A stretch of 27,052 nt of DNA from Hypsibius dujardini (taxonomy: Eukaryota > Tardigrada > Eutardigrada > Parachela > Hypsibiidae): the NCBI GenBank assembly GCA_001579985.1, contig LRSR01007812.1:1-27052 (forward strand), written 5' to 3'. The notes beneath the pieces are model-generated. The model did not search any database, was not told the origin of the DNA, and saw only the letters and a list, made by a program, of their open reading frames with translations. Shown piece by piece: positions 19,388 through 27,052 of this stretch. Each line of letters begins with the position of its first letter. Positions within the stretch are counted from its first letter, which is position 1. Position numbers and translations under genes: made by a program.

Positions 19388-22300
19388 ATGGGGACTCCGG
19401 AGGTGACGGTGCCGGTGAAGCCGTTCTACTTCAATTTCGGACTGGAGGAGGACAGGGACCAGGCGTTCGAGGACGCGATGAACGACAGCTTTTCCGCGAC
19501 CCTGGGTAGTGTTACACCGACCAGTGTCACCAGTAGCCGGAGTAATTCGGAGAAGAACTCGTGCTGCAACAGGAAAATGCTCAATATAGTGCTGTTGGGG
19601 CTTGGGTTCTGCTGCACGTTTGGACCAATGCAGATTTGCATGCTTGCCCAGGTAGGCAAAATCGGTGTATCAGCTGTCTGTGTGTTCATCTGTGTCTGTG
19701 TCTGTGTCTGTGTCTGTGTCTGTGTCTGTGTCTGTGTCTGTGTCTGTGTCTGTGTCTGTGTCTATAATTGTATGGAGTGTTCCTATTCCTGTGCCTTTGT
19801 CTGGGGTTCTGCTGTTTTAATGCGTTCCTTGTGCAAGAGCACAATCTTATTTTCTTTTTACAGACAGTGATTCTGAATAGTGTTCGAGATAAATACTTCA
19901 CCGGTACTAGCACATTTGGGTACCTTTCACTTGGAATTACATTTAGTAAGCTATCATCTACTGCAATTAACGTTCTAGTTGAATATGTACGCACGCATGT
20001 ATATCTGTTATTCCTTTTTTCAGCCGCCATGACAATCTCATTTTTCCTCGCACCTGCTCTGGTGAGGCAAGAAATCTTAATTATGACTGACACTGGAGAT
20101 TCAAAATTGAGTTTTTTTAACTAAAAATCTGTTCTGCCTCCTTCATCAGTCAGTTTTGGCTGGACCAAAGAATGCAATGCTGATCGGAGCAGGTAAATCA
20201 GTCACGCAAGACCAATGTCTTGCGTGACTGTGATTTTTAATAAGATCTGAGACTGCGCAGTCTAACCCGAAAAATTGGCGAAAAATTTGTTTCTCAGCTT
20301 TAATGTTCTTCAATTTCTTATTTCATGATTTTGTAGCGTGCCTGACTTTGTCGATCTCATCGTTTGTCCGCCCCCTGGAAATCACGCTTTATATTGGCTC
20401 GGTGGCACAGGGTATCGGATGCGGTATAATATGGACGGTGTACGGCCATTTTCTCACGGAGAACTCAACTCTCAAGACAATGGGACGGTAAGAGGTATTT
20501 TGAAATGCAGTAAAGACCCAGAGAGCTTTCGAAGTTGTAACGGCCGTTGCCTTTTCAGGAATACCGGTTAGTCGATTTCAATACTCTCCTACACTCTCAA
20601 CAGGATTCAAACCAATATTTTTGGCAGGAATTTTTTGGGTCCTCTTCGAAATTGGGTAAAATACTGAGCTATGTCTGTGTCTGTGTCTGTGTCTATGTCT
20701 GCGTCTGTGTCTGTGTCTGTGTCTGTGTCTGTGTCTGTGTCTGTGTCTATGTCTGTGTATCCTTGTCGGTGTCATGTTTGTGCCGTTGTCTGCAAATCTT
20801 TTCGCTTTTTTTATACAGGCCAGTATCCCTCAACATCTTCTACGTTTTCATCACACAAGGAGCCACCACCATTACCGAAGAAATGCGTCATCTCTTATTT
20901 ATGGTTTTGTTACCGGTATCAGCGATCGGCATCTGTACTTTCGCGTGTCTGGACACATGTCTTCCCAAGTCCAGTGAGGAAGCTGAACCAAAAAAACTCA
21001 CCATTTATAAGACAACAAAATCCAACCGGCTACTGCTGGCGAAGGAAGCTTTGCGTAAGCATCGGTTTGATAAACTCCTATTCATTTTAATGAAATTGTG
21101 AAAGAACATTTGTTTCTCGAAGGGGATGAGGTCAGGATGGCTTTTACAAAGGAAATGTTCATGCTTATTCCGATTTTCGTCTACATGGGTAAGAAGGTCT
21201 GAACTACGTAGCAATGGCAAAAGATTCCATGACTGTGTTAGGAGTGGAGCTAACTTTTTACATCAACGTCTTTGGAACCTCACTGGGATATTCGAGACAG
21301 TTCGGTGATCTGAGGGAGTCGCTGGTTGGCCTTCACGGTCTTTTCGTTGCGGTCGGTCAAATGGCGGGTGCGTATCTGCATGTGCTGGTCCATTGTCCTT
21401 GGTCTATTTTCGGTCTGTGTCTGTGTCTGTGTCTGTGTCTGTGTCTGTGTCTGTGTCTGTGTCTGTGTCTGTGTCTGTCTATGCGTGTGCCTGTGTCTGT
21501 GTCTGTGTCTGTGTTACTGTTTACACGCTAATGACAAACATTCTACCGCCAGGGGGTTTAGTCTACGGTTTACTGGGAGGTTGTCAGCGCAAATACGGCC
21601 GCGATACTGGAATCCTTTTGGTGAGAAATAAAAACCTTTCTAGCAGTTTGAGTGAATAGCTGAATCACAGCATTACTGCTGTATTTGTATTCGTACGGTC
21701 AGGCCCTGTTGCTTCATATGGTGGGATTTTACCTGGCATACCTGGTGATACCAGAAAGAGCGGCTTTTGATATGACCTCTGACCACTCCCTCGTCCCTCC
21801 CAGGTTCGATCATTCAGTTGAATGAAGCAGACCATAGCGCAGATCGATTTCCACTGACTAAAACAATTCTGAATTATCGTTCCAATTTTAGTCCATACCT
21901 CGCGTTGACATGCTCATTTCTATTCGGTTTCGGTAAGAATTTTCACACTCTAGAAAGGGCAATATTTCTAAACTGCCTGATTTTGTTGCCGAAAATAAAG
22001 ATAATTCTTTGGATTTTTAGGTGATGCTGGCTGGAATAATCCTGTAAGTGATGAAATTTGGATTGATGCTGCTTTTACTGAATGGAACAATAAATACTAA
22101 TCCCGGTGATGCGCGATTACAAATGATTTTTCGTTAGCTGTTTGCGGTCTTCGGAATACTTTATCCTCAAAATCCAGTAGCTGCATTCGCCATTTTTCAA
22201 GCATATCAGGTAAGTTACTACGAATTCATAGTCAAACTAGTCTGCTATGCCTATGTCTACTGTGTCTGTGTCTGTGTCTGTGTCTGTGTCTGTGTCTGTG

Positions 22301-22665
22301 TCTGTGTCTGTGTCTGTGTCTGTGGCGTTGTCGGTGCCTATTGTCTGTGACTGTGTCTTAAAATATCTACCTATATACGTGATTTTGTACTGGTTCTGCG
22401 TTAATACCATGTGATTTCTCTCTTACGTGATCAGTCATTCGGCAATGTGATCGCATTCGCGTACTCCGGTGCCATTAGGATACCCTACCAACTATTAATC
22501 GTCACCGTGCTGGGAATTTTCGGAGCTTTCGGGTTCTTCTTCGTGGACTGGAAGATCGTTTCGGATGAAAAGAAGCTTAAACAGTCTCTTGCCAAATCTT
22601 TAGTACTAGTTGTGGATAAGCCTATAAGAAGCGATAATTCTCCACCGCAAAGTACGATCCTATAA
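19388..22665 (+). CDS. MFSD11-like: UNC93-like / MFSD11-type membrane protein, copy 3 (16 exons)
   Basis: Exons: 19388-19651, 19864-19945, 20024-20061, 20150-20192, 20337-20487, 20559-20566, 20628-20655, 20819-21054, 21123-21188, 21242-21367, 21553-21620, 21703-21803, 21892-21932, 22021-22043, 22138-22209, 22435-22665. They join in frame to 525 aa. Landmarks: LNIVLLGLGFCCTFGPMQIC (TM1), AGPK, FVRPLEITLYIGSVAQG, RNTGIFWVLF (reconstituted from an 8-nt and a 28-nt exon), FGTSLGYSRQFG, HGLFVAVGQMAG, YGRDTG, GDAGWNN and AFAIFQ. Relative to copies 1 and 2 it has extra introns at 20567-20627 and 21621-21702 and lacks the intron between exons 7 and 8. GDAGWNNP replaces the usual Gln, and the C-terminal tail is about 30 aa longer. 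An in-frame ATG at 19358 inside the CAGACA repeat would add 10 aa. Substrate unknown. Confidence 0.87.
19690..19765. repeat. TGTGTC microsatellite in intron 1 of copy 3
   Basis: About 12 pure hexamers on the sense strand in intron 19652-19863. Confidence 0.93.
20199..20230 (+). other. Perfect 13-bp hairpin at the 5' end of intron 4 of copy 3
   Basis: Arms CAGTCACGCAAGA (20199-20211) and its exact complement (20218-20230) flank the loop CCAATG. The hairpin starts 6 nt after the donor at 20193, so it could sequester or present the 5' splice site. Confidence 0.75.
20671..20760. repeat. TGTGTC microsatellite before exon 8 of copy 3
   Basis: About 14 hexamers, some as TATGTC, on the sense strand in the intron at 20656-20818. 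Confidence 0.92.
21416..21515. repeat. TGTGTC microsatellite in the intron after exon 10 of copy 3
   Basis: Tract of hexamers on the sense strand in intron 21368-21552, broken once by TCTATGCGTGTGCC at about 21477-21491. Confidence 0.92.
22258..22326. repeat. TGTGTC microsatellite in the last intron of copy 3
   Basis: About 11 pure hexamers on the sense strand within intron 22210-22434. Confidence 0.93.
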
Positions 22666-22813
22666 AAAAGATAACTTGACGAACCCCCATAAAGCTTTTC
22701 TGTTCTTTAGTATAGATAGACTCACGGGATTTTGCAGTTTTCATTGCTCACTGGACACGGTGTTTAGTGAGAAATTTTGTCTCATCGCCTGATTTTTCAC
22801 CTTGATTTTTTTG

Positions 22814-25800
22814 ATGGCTACAATGGATTCCGAAGATCATGCACCAAACAGTAAATTATTACTCACTGATGATGCTGGTCTTCCGGGACCCAAGACCACC
22901 GTGAAGCTGGGTTTTCTGGTCAAGCGTAAGCAGCTCGTTAATATTTTGCTGTTGGGAGTTGGTTTTATGTTCAGCATGGGATCTTATAACACATGTGCCA
23001 TGGCATCGGTACGTAACCTATCTTGTTCATGGACAACCAGATAGACAAAACAGGCAGAGCAGGCAGACAGACAGACAGCAGACAGACAGACAGACAGACA
23101 GACAGGCAAACAGACAGGCATGAGCAGAGGTAGGCAGGCAGACAGACAGGCAGATAAACATATACATGCAAGCTAATTATCAAGACATTGCTTTTTAGGG
23201 CATTATATTTGTGTTATTTTAAACGATCTTACAGACTGTGATATTAAGTGGCATTCACGATGAATATTTCAGCGGAACAGACACTATCGGTTACACCATC
23301 CTCTGCGTAGTGTACGGTAAGGTCCCTCCTGGCTGGGTTCATTCGTCAACCGTTTACTTTTCCACATACCGTAGTAAAAACGTTATTTGTACCCTGACTC
23401 ATCAGGAAGTACGGCTGTGAGCTTCCTCATGGCACCATCCGTGGTCAGTTACAGCAAATGAAACATTACAGTACACTGAAATAAATTTACTCTAAATTTT
23501 ACAATTGTATTTCCAGTCGGCAATTCTCGGACCGAAAATCACAATGGTCACCGGGGCAAGTGAGTTCAATTCATGCACACTAAGTATGGATTACACTCAT
23601 AATCACCTCTCTACAGTATACAATTAAATATATACGAGGGGCAAACTGAAAGTAATGTCACCCCCCTTTTTAAAATGAGCTTAGAGCAGGTATTGAAATT
23701 CTGCTCATACAGAACGACAGAGGAGAGACAGACGACCTAGATAAAAAATAAGTAGGGCAGCGAGTGGCAGGAGAGAGGCGAGACAGACGAGCGGGCACAG
23801 GCTACTTTCAGCAGCTAACTTTATTCACGAGCCTCACCATGCTTAAATGCACTTCTGCTCTTCGAGCATTTGTCTTCCATGACTTTAAAAATGGCCTCAC
23901 ATCTAGCCAATGCCTTGTCCGCCTGCAGAAAACTTTCGCAGGAGAATCTGTTCCATCCAAACGCACTATTCAGCGGTGGTTTTCTGATCTGCGTGCTGGG
24001 AGAAGCGTGCTGGAAGATTTACCTCGCACTGGAAGACGCCCGACAGCTGTAACTCCTGAAAAAATTATTGCCGTCCGTGATTTAGTCATAGCTCATCCCC
24101 ATGCTTCATACGCTCAGATACGCCATGCTGTGGACATCGGTTCGTCACAGTGTACAGCCATTTTGAAGTGGGAGTTGGGCATGAAAAAAATCTGCTCTCG
24201 ATGGGTCCCTCACACGCTCACGGCGGACCAAAAGCAAGTCCGGTTAGTTTTCTGCCAAAATTTAATCAACGACTTCGGCGGAGAGGACGAACGACGGTTG
24301 AAAGAGATCGTAACAGGTGATGAGATGTGGGGGTATTACTATGATCCGCTTACAAAACGTCAATCGATGGAATGGGTCAAGAAAACAGATCCACGGCCAC
24401 TGAAAGTGCGACGTTCTCGAAGCGTGCGCAAGACTATGTTCATTGTTTTCTTTGGTCTCCATTTCGAAGCTCGTTTCCACACCAGGCAGGAGGACCATCA
24501 ATGCTGCCTATTACGTGAAAACCTGCTTGAAGAAGCTCGTGCGGAAACTGAGGAAAAAAACGAGGAAAGACTGGACTTCGAGGCCTGAAACTGCACCACG
24601 ATAACGCCAGCAGCCACACCTGCAGCTTGACCACCGATTTCCTGCAGCAAGAAGGGCTCAAACTTTTGCCGCACCCCCCGTACACGCCCGACCTCTCACC
24701 ATGTGATTTTTATTTATTTCCTAAACTGAAAGAATGTTTGCGTCGGAAGCTGTTCGACACGGAAAATGAACTTGATGCAGCCGTGCACTGCCGCCTCCAG
24801 GAGCTCTCTAAGAATGGATTTTCACCCGTCTTTCGAGCTTGGCTTTCACGATGTGAAAAGTGCATTCAGTTTGGAGGGGACTACTTCGAAGGAAGATGAA
24901 ATAAATTTGCAATTAGTAATTACCAGTAATTTTTAAAAAAGGGGGTGACATTACTTTCAGTTTGCCCCTCGTACAGTCGGTTGACTTATCCGTACTCGTC
25001 GAATTCGAATATAAATTACATACACAGATACTATTATTACATTACATTACATTACATTAAATTACATTACATTACATTACATTACATTACATTATATTAC
25101 ATTACATTACATTACATTATTAAATTACATTATATTACATTACACTATTACATTATATTACATTACACTATTACATTACATTACATTACATTATTATATT
25201 ATTACTATTATATATTATATTACATTTATAATCGAGTGACTAACTAATATTATATTTTCAGTGTTTTTGCTCTGTTACGTCACGACGTTTCTGCGACCGT
25301 TGACGGAAACGCTGTACCTGGGCGCGGTGGCCCAAGGCATCGGTCAGGGCCTGATATGGACGGTCTACGGATTTATGCTCTCGACCAATTCCAGCGAAAA
25401 GACCATCGGAAGGAACACCGGCATCTTCTGGTGTCTGCTTCAGTCCAGGTAACATACTTCAATAAATATGCACTAAATTCAAAAACAAATTCTTCTTTGC
25501 CTGAAAGTGCTTTTACATGTCTCGAAAGTACTTCATTACTCGTACAAAAATAGAAATAAAAAAATTGCGATCAATCGGAAATATTTTTTGTTCGGAATTT
25601 GATCGGTTTAGAGGGAGTCAATTGAGTTCGCGCAGAAGATCCCCGCAAGATGGCGGTGTGAGAAATCAGAAATGGGAAAGATGAAACAAAAAAAGAGGGT
25701 CGAATGAGTTTCTGCATTTTGCAGCCTCGTCTCGGGGAATCTCTTCTACTTTTTCATGCTCCGCGGTGTGGATGTCCTGCCGGAAGGCTCGCGCATCTTC

Positions 25801-26234
25801 ATCTTCGTGGTGCTCATCGTCTCAGCGGCACTCGGCATCGTCGTGCTCAGTCTGCTCCGTCATCCGTGGACGAAACCGAAAAAGGGGAACTCTCATGATC
25901 TCATGTAATGTACTTTTTCTTGGCGGGCAAAAAAAGGCATGGGCTGTGATGTTAGGAAGTAAGTAATTCTAATGCCGTAAATGTAATTTTGGTACAGGGC
26001 CCAAAGCACCATTAAATCAGATCACCAAGGTCCATTGGAGGCGATCAGTAAGGCTGTCTGTTAAGGCGTCTTCTTAACTGCCTGAATTTATCCTCCTCGT
26101 ACCTTTGATAACCCTATTGTTCTTTTACAGCTGCAATGATGAGGCTACTTTTCAGCCGAAAAATGATGCTTCTCCTCCCCACGTATATCTACGTAGGCAT
26201 GTCCATTGTCTGTCTGTCTGTCTGTCTGTCTGAC

Positions 26235-26278
<44 letters not shown>

Positions 26279-26941
26279 CGTGTGCCTGCCTGTATATCTG
26301 CCCATTTCATACTGTGACAGTTTTGATTCGTCTAATAAGCTGACTCCTGTTCTGCAATAGGGCTTGACCTGTCGTTTTACATAAACGTCTACGGTACATC
26401 ACTCGGCTATACCGGTCGGTTTGGGGAGCTCCGTGAAGCGCTTGTTGGGCTTAATGGCGTTTTCTTGGGAGTTGGACAAATCGTTGGTACACGAGCACGC
26501 ATCTTTTAAAGGACCTCAATGACTTCTTGGACAGACGATAGATCGTGTTGTGTGACTTCAGGGGGACTTCTGTGGGCCGCCCTCGGTCGATTTTCACAAA
26601 AACGAGGACGTGACCCGGCCTTGATCATCGGGATGCTCACTCACTTGTTGGCATATTATCTCATCTTCCTGAATATTCCCGGGAATGCGACTTTAGGCCA
26701 TACAAATGACGCGCCCTATATCGGCTCGAGGTGTGAAACATGTCAATCACTTCCGCTGTGGTGCTTGAAGTAATTGTTAACTTTATCGACTTTTTTAGTC
26801 CGAGCCCAGCTTTGGCCATGTTATGCTCGGCTCTGCTAGGATTCGGTAAGATCTGAATTTCCAAGAAGATTTGGACGCTAATCATGTCATATTAACGAAA
26901 AAATGTCTTGCTTCACAGGAGATGCCGCGTGGATTAATCAG
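22814..26941 (+). CDS. MFSD11-like: UNC93-like / MFSD11-type membrane protein, copy 4 (3' end outside window)
   Basis: Exons: 22814-23008, 23235-23316, 23406-23443, 23517-23559, 25262-25448, 25725-25904, 25998-26047, 26131-26196, 26361-26486, 26562-26730, 26799-26845, 26919-26941. So far 402 aa in frame. The two terminal exons (about 24 and 50 or more aa in the other copies) lie beyond 27052, so the gene is partial only because of the window. Landmarks: VNILLLGVGFMFSMGSYNTC (TM1), [101 protein letters not shown] and GDAAWINQ. Exons 5 and 6 of the other copies are fused here. Intron 4 (23560-25261) carries a mariner element and an ATTAC repeat. The donor after 26196 must be GC rather than GT to keep the frame. 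Confidence 0.87.
23044..23160. repeat. CAGA microsatellite in intron 1 of copy 4
   Basis: CAGA and CAGG units in intron 23009-23234. Unusually, the sense strand is the CAGA strand. Confidence 0.9.
23635..24971 (+). mobile_element. mariner (Tc1/mariner, DD34D) element in intron 4 of copy 4
   Basis: A 1337-bp element bounded by terminal inverted repeats of about 41 bp (23635-23675 and 24931-24971) that start CGAGGGGCAAACTGAAAGTA. They are identical over the first 31 bases and have one mismatch overall. It is flanked by TA at 23633-23634 and 24972-24973, the expected target-site duplication. The interior encodes a mariner transposase in the same orientation as the host gene. The near-identical termini suggest a fairly recent insertion. 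Confidence 0.95.
23839..24899 (+). pseudogene. mariner transposase, broken by two frameshifts
   Basis: The product is a cut-and-paste transposase with an N-terminal helix-turn-helix DNA-binding region (SVPSKRTIQRWFSDLRAGRS, TGRRPTAVTPEKI) and a DDD catalytic domain. The mariner signatures WVPHTL and YTPDLSP are both present. The three catalytic aspartates remain: TGDEMW, HHDNASSH, and the D of PCDFY with exactly 34 residues between the second and third. The reading frame shifts near 24475-24490 (the continuation TINAAYYVKTCLKKL is one frame away) and again near 24582-24590, just before LKLHHDN; local stops follow at 24588 and 24602. As read, the protein ends before the second aspartate, so the copy cannot be active by itself. 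The start at 23839 is the first Met of the family-like N-terminus; an open frame extends upstream to 23764. Confidence 0.9.
25031..25230. repeat. ATTAC pentanucleotide array
   Basis: About 200 nt of ATTAC units with ATTAT variants in intron 4 of copy 4, between the mariner (ends 24971) and exon 5 (starts 25262). It is the only pentamer array in the window. Confidence 0.93.
26196..26202 (+). promoter_or_regulatory. Probable GC-type 5' splice site of copy 4
   Basis: The exon matching the 66-nt exon 9 of the other copies ends at 26196, followed by GCATGT. The context TAG|GCATGT fits the GC-AG intron class. The nearby GTAGGC (26193) and GTCCAT (26201) donors give phase 0 and phase 2 instead of the phase 1 needed by the next exon. 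Confidence 0.65.
26206..26280. repeat. TGTC microsatellite in the GC-AG intron of copy 4
   Basis: About 18 tetramers on the sense strand in intron 26197-26360, beginning about 10 nt after the GC donor. Confidence 0.93.
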
Positions 26942-26957
26942 GTGCCCCGGCACAATC

Positions 26958-27052
26958 ACAAATACGGATATAAACGTACAGACACAAACACAGATACAGA
27001 CACAGACAAAGACACAGAAACAGACACAGACACAGACACAGACACAGACACA
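26958..27052. repeat. ACAGAC microsatellite in the last visible intron of copy 4
   Basis: CACAGA/ACAGAC units run to the window end, in the intron after 26941. The sense strand is the CAGA-type strand, the reverse of most introns here. Confidence 0.9.

Noticed and set aside
24945-25247. 100-aa open frame of YITLHYIT repeats
   Set aside because: Translation of the ATTAC pentamer array inside an intron.

Overview
This is a eukaryotic window. It carries intron-rich genes on both strands with GT-AG introns, a mariner transposon and very abundant tetra- and hexanucleotide microsatellites of the TGTC and TGTGTC type. Compact genes, short introns, animal-type PRIM2 and ABHD17 genes and a GH19 chitinase relic suggest a small invertebrate. 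A nematode is my best guess, at low confidence.

Layout. (1) 316-3959 (+): UNC93-like/MFSD11-type transporter copy 1, 15 exons, 468 aa. (2) 4060-7797 (-): DNA primase large subunit (PRIM2), 5 exons, 543 aa, tail-to-tail with copy 1. (3) 7798-10911: intergenic DNA holding two GGTACC minisatellite arrays in opposite orientation with matching outer ends, a foldback-like structure. (4) 10912-14253 (+): transporter copy 2, 15 exons, 500 aa. (5) 14855-15296 (+): a two-exon, 74-aa C2H2 zinc-finger-like gene. (6) 16922 to about 16089 (-): remains of a secreted GH19 chitinase-like gene with a frameshift and no visible catalytic segment. (7) 17264-18748 (+): ABHD17-type serine hydrolase, 3 exons, 381 aa. 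(8) 19388-22665 (+): transporter copy 3, 525 aa. (9) 22814 to beyond the window end (+): transporter copy 4, lacking its last two exons because the window stops. Its intron 4 carries a mariner with near-identical inverted repeats but a frameshifted transposase.

The main signal is the cluster of four MFSD11-like paralogues. I reconstructed each exon by exon; all reading frames close, and most homologous exons have identical lengths (82, 38, 43, 151, 36, 66, 126, 169, 23 and 72 nt). Against that frame, copy 3 has two extra introns and one missing intron, and copy 4 has one missing intron and a probable GC-AG intron. About 17 introns in both strands' genes carry the TGTC-type microsatellite in sense orientation and only three carry it as CAGA, which suggests strand-dependent constraint by splicing. 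I saw no tRNA, rRNA or CRISPR array. All exon models are hand-made from frame, splice signals and paralogue comparison; transcript data were not available.
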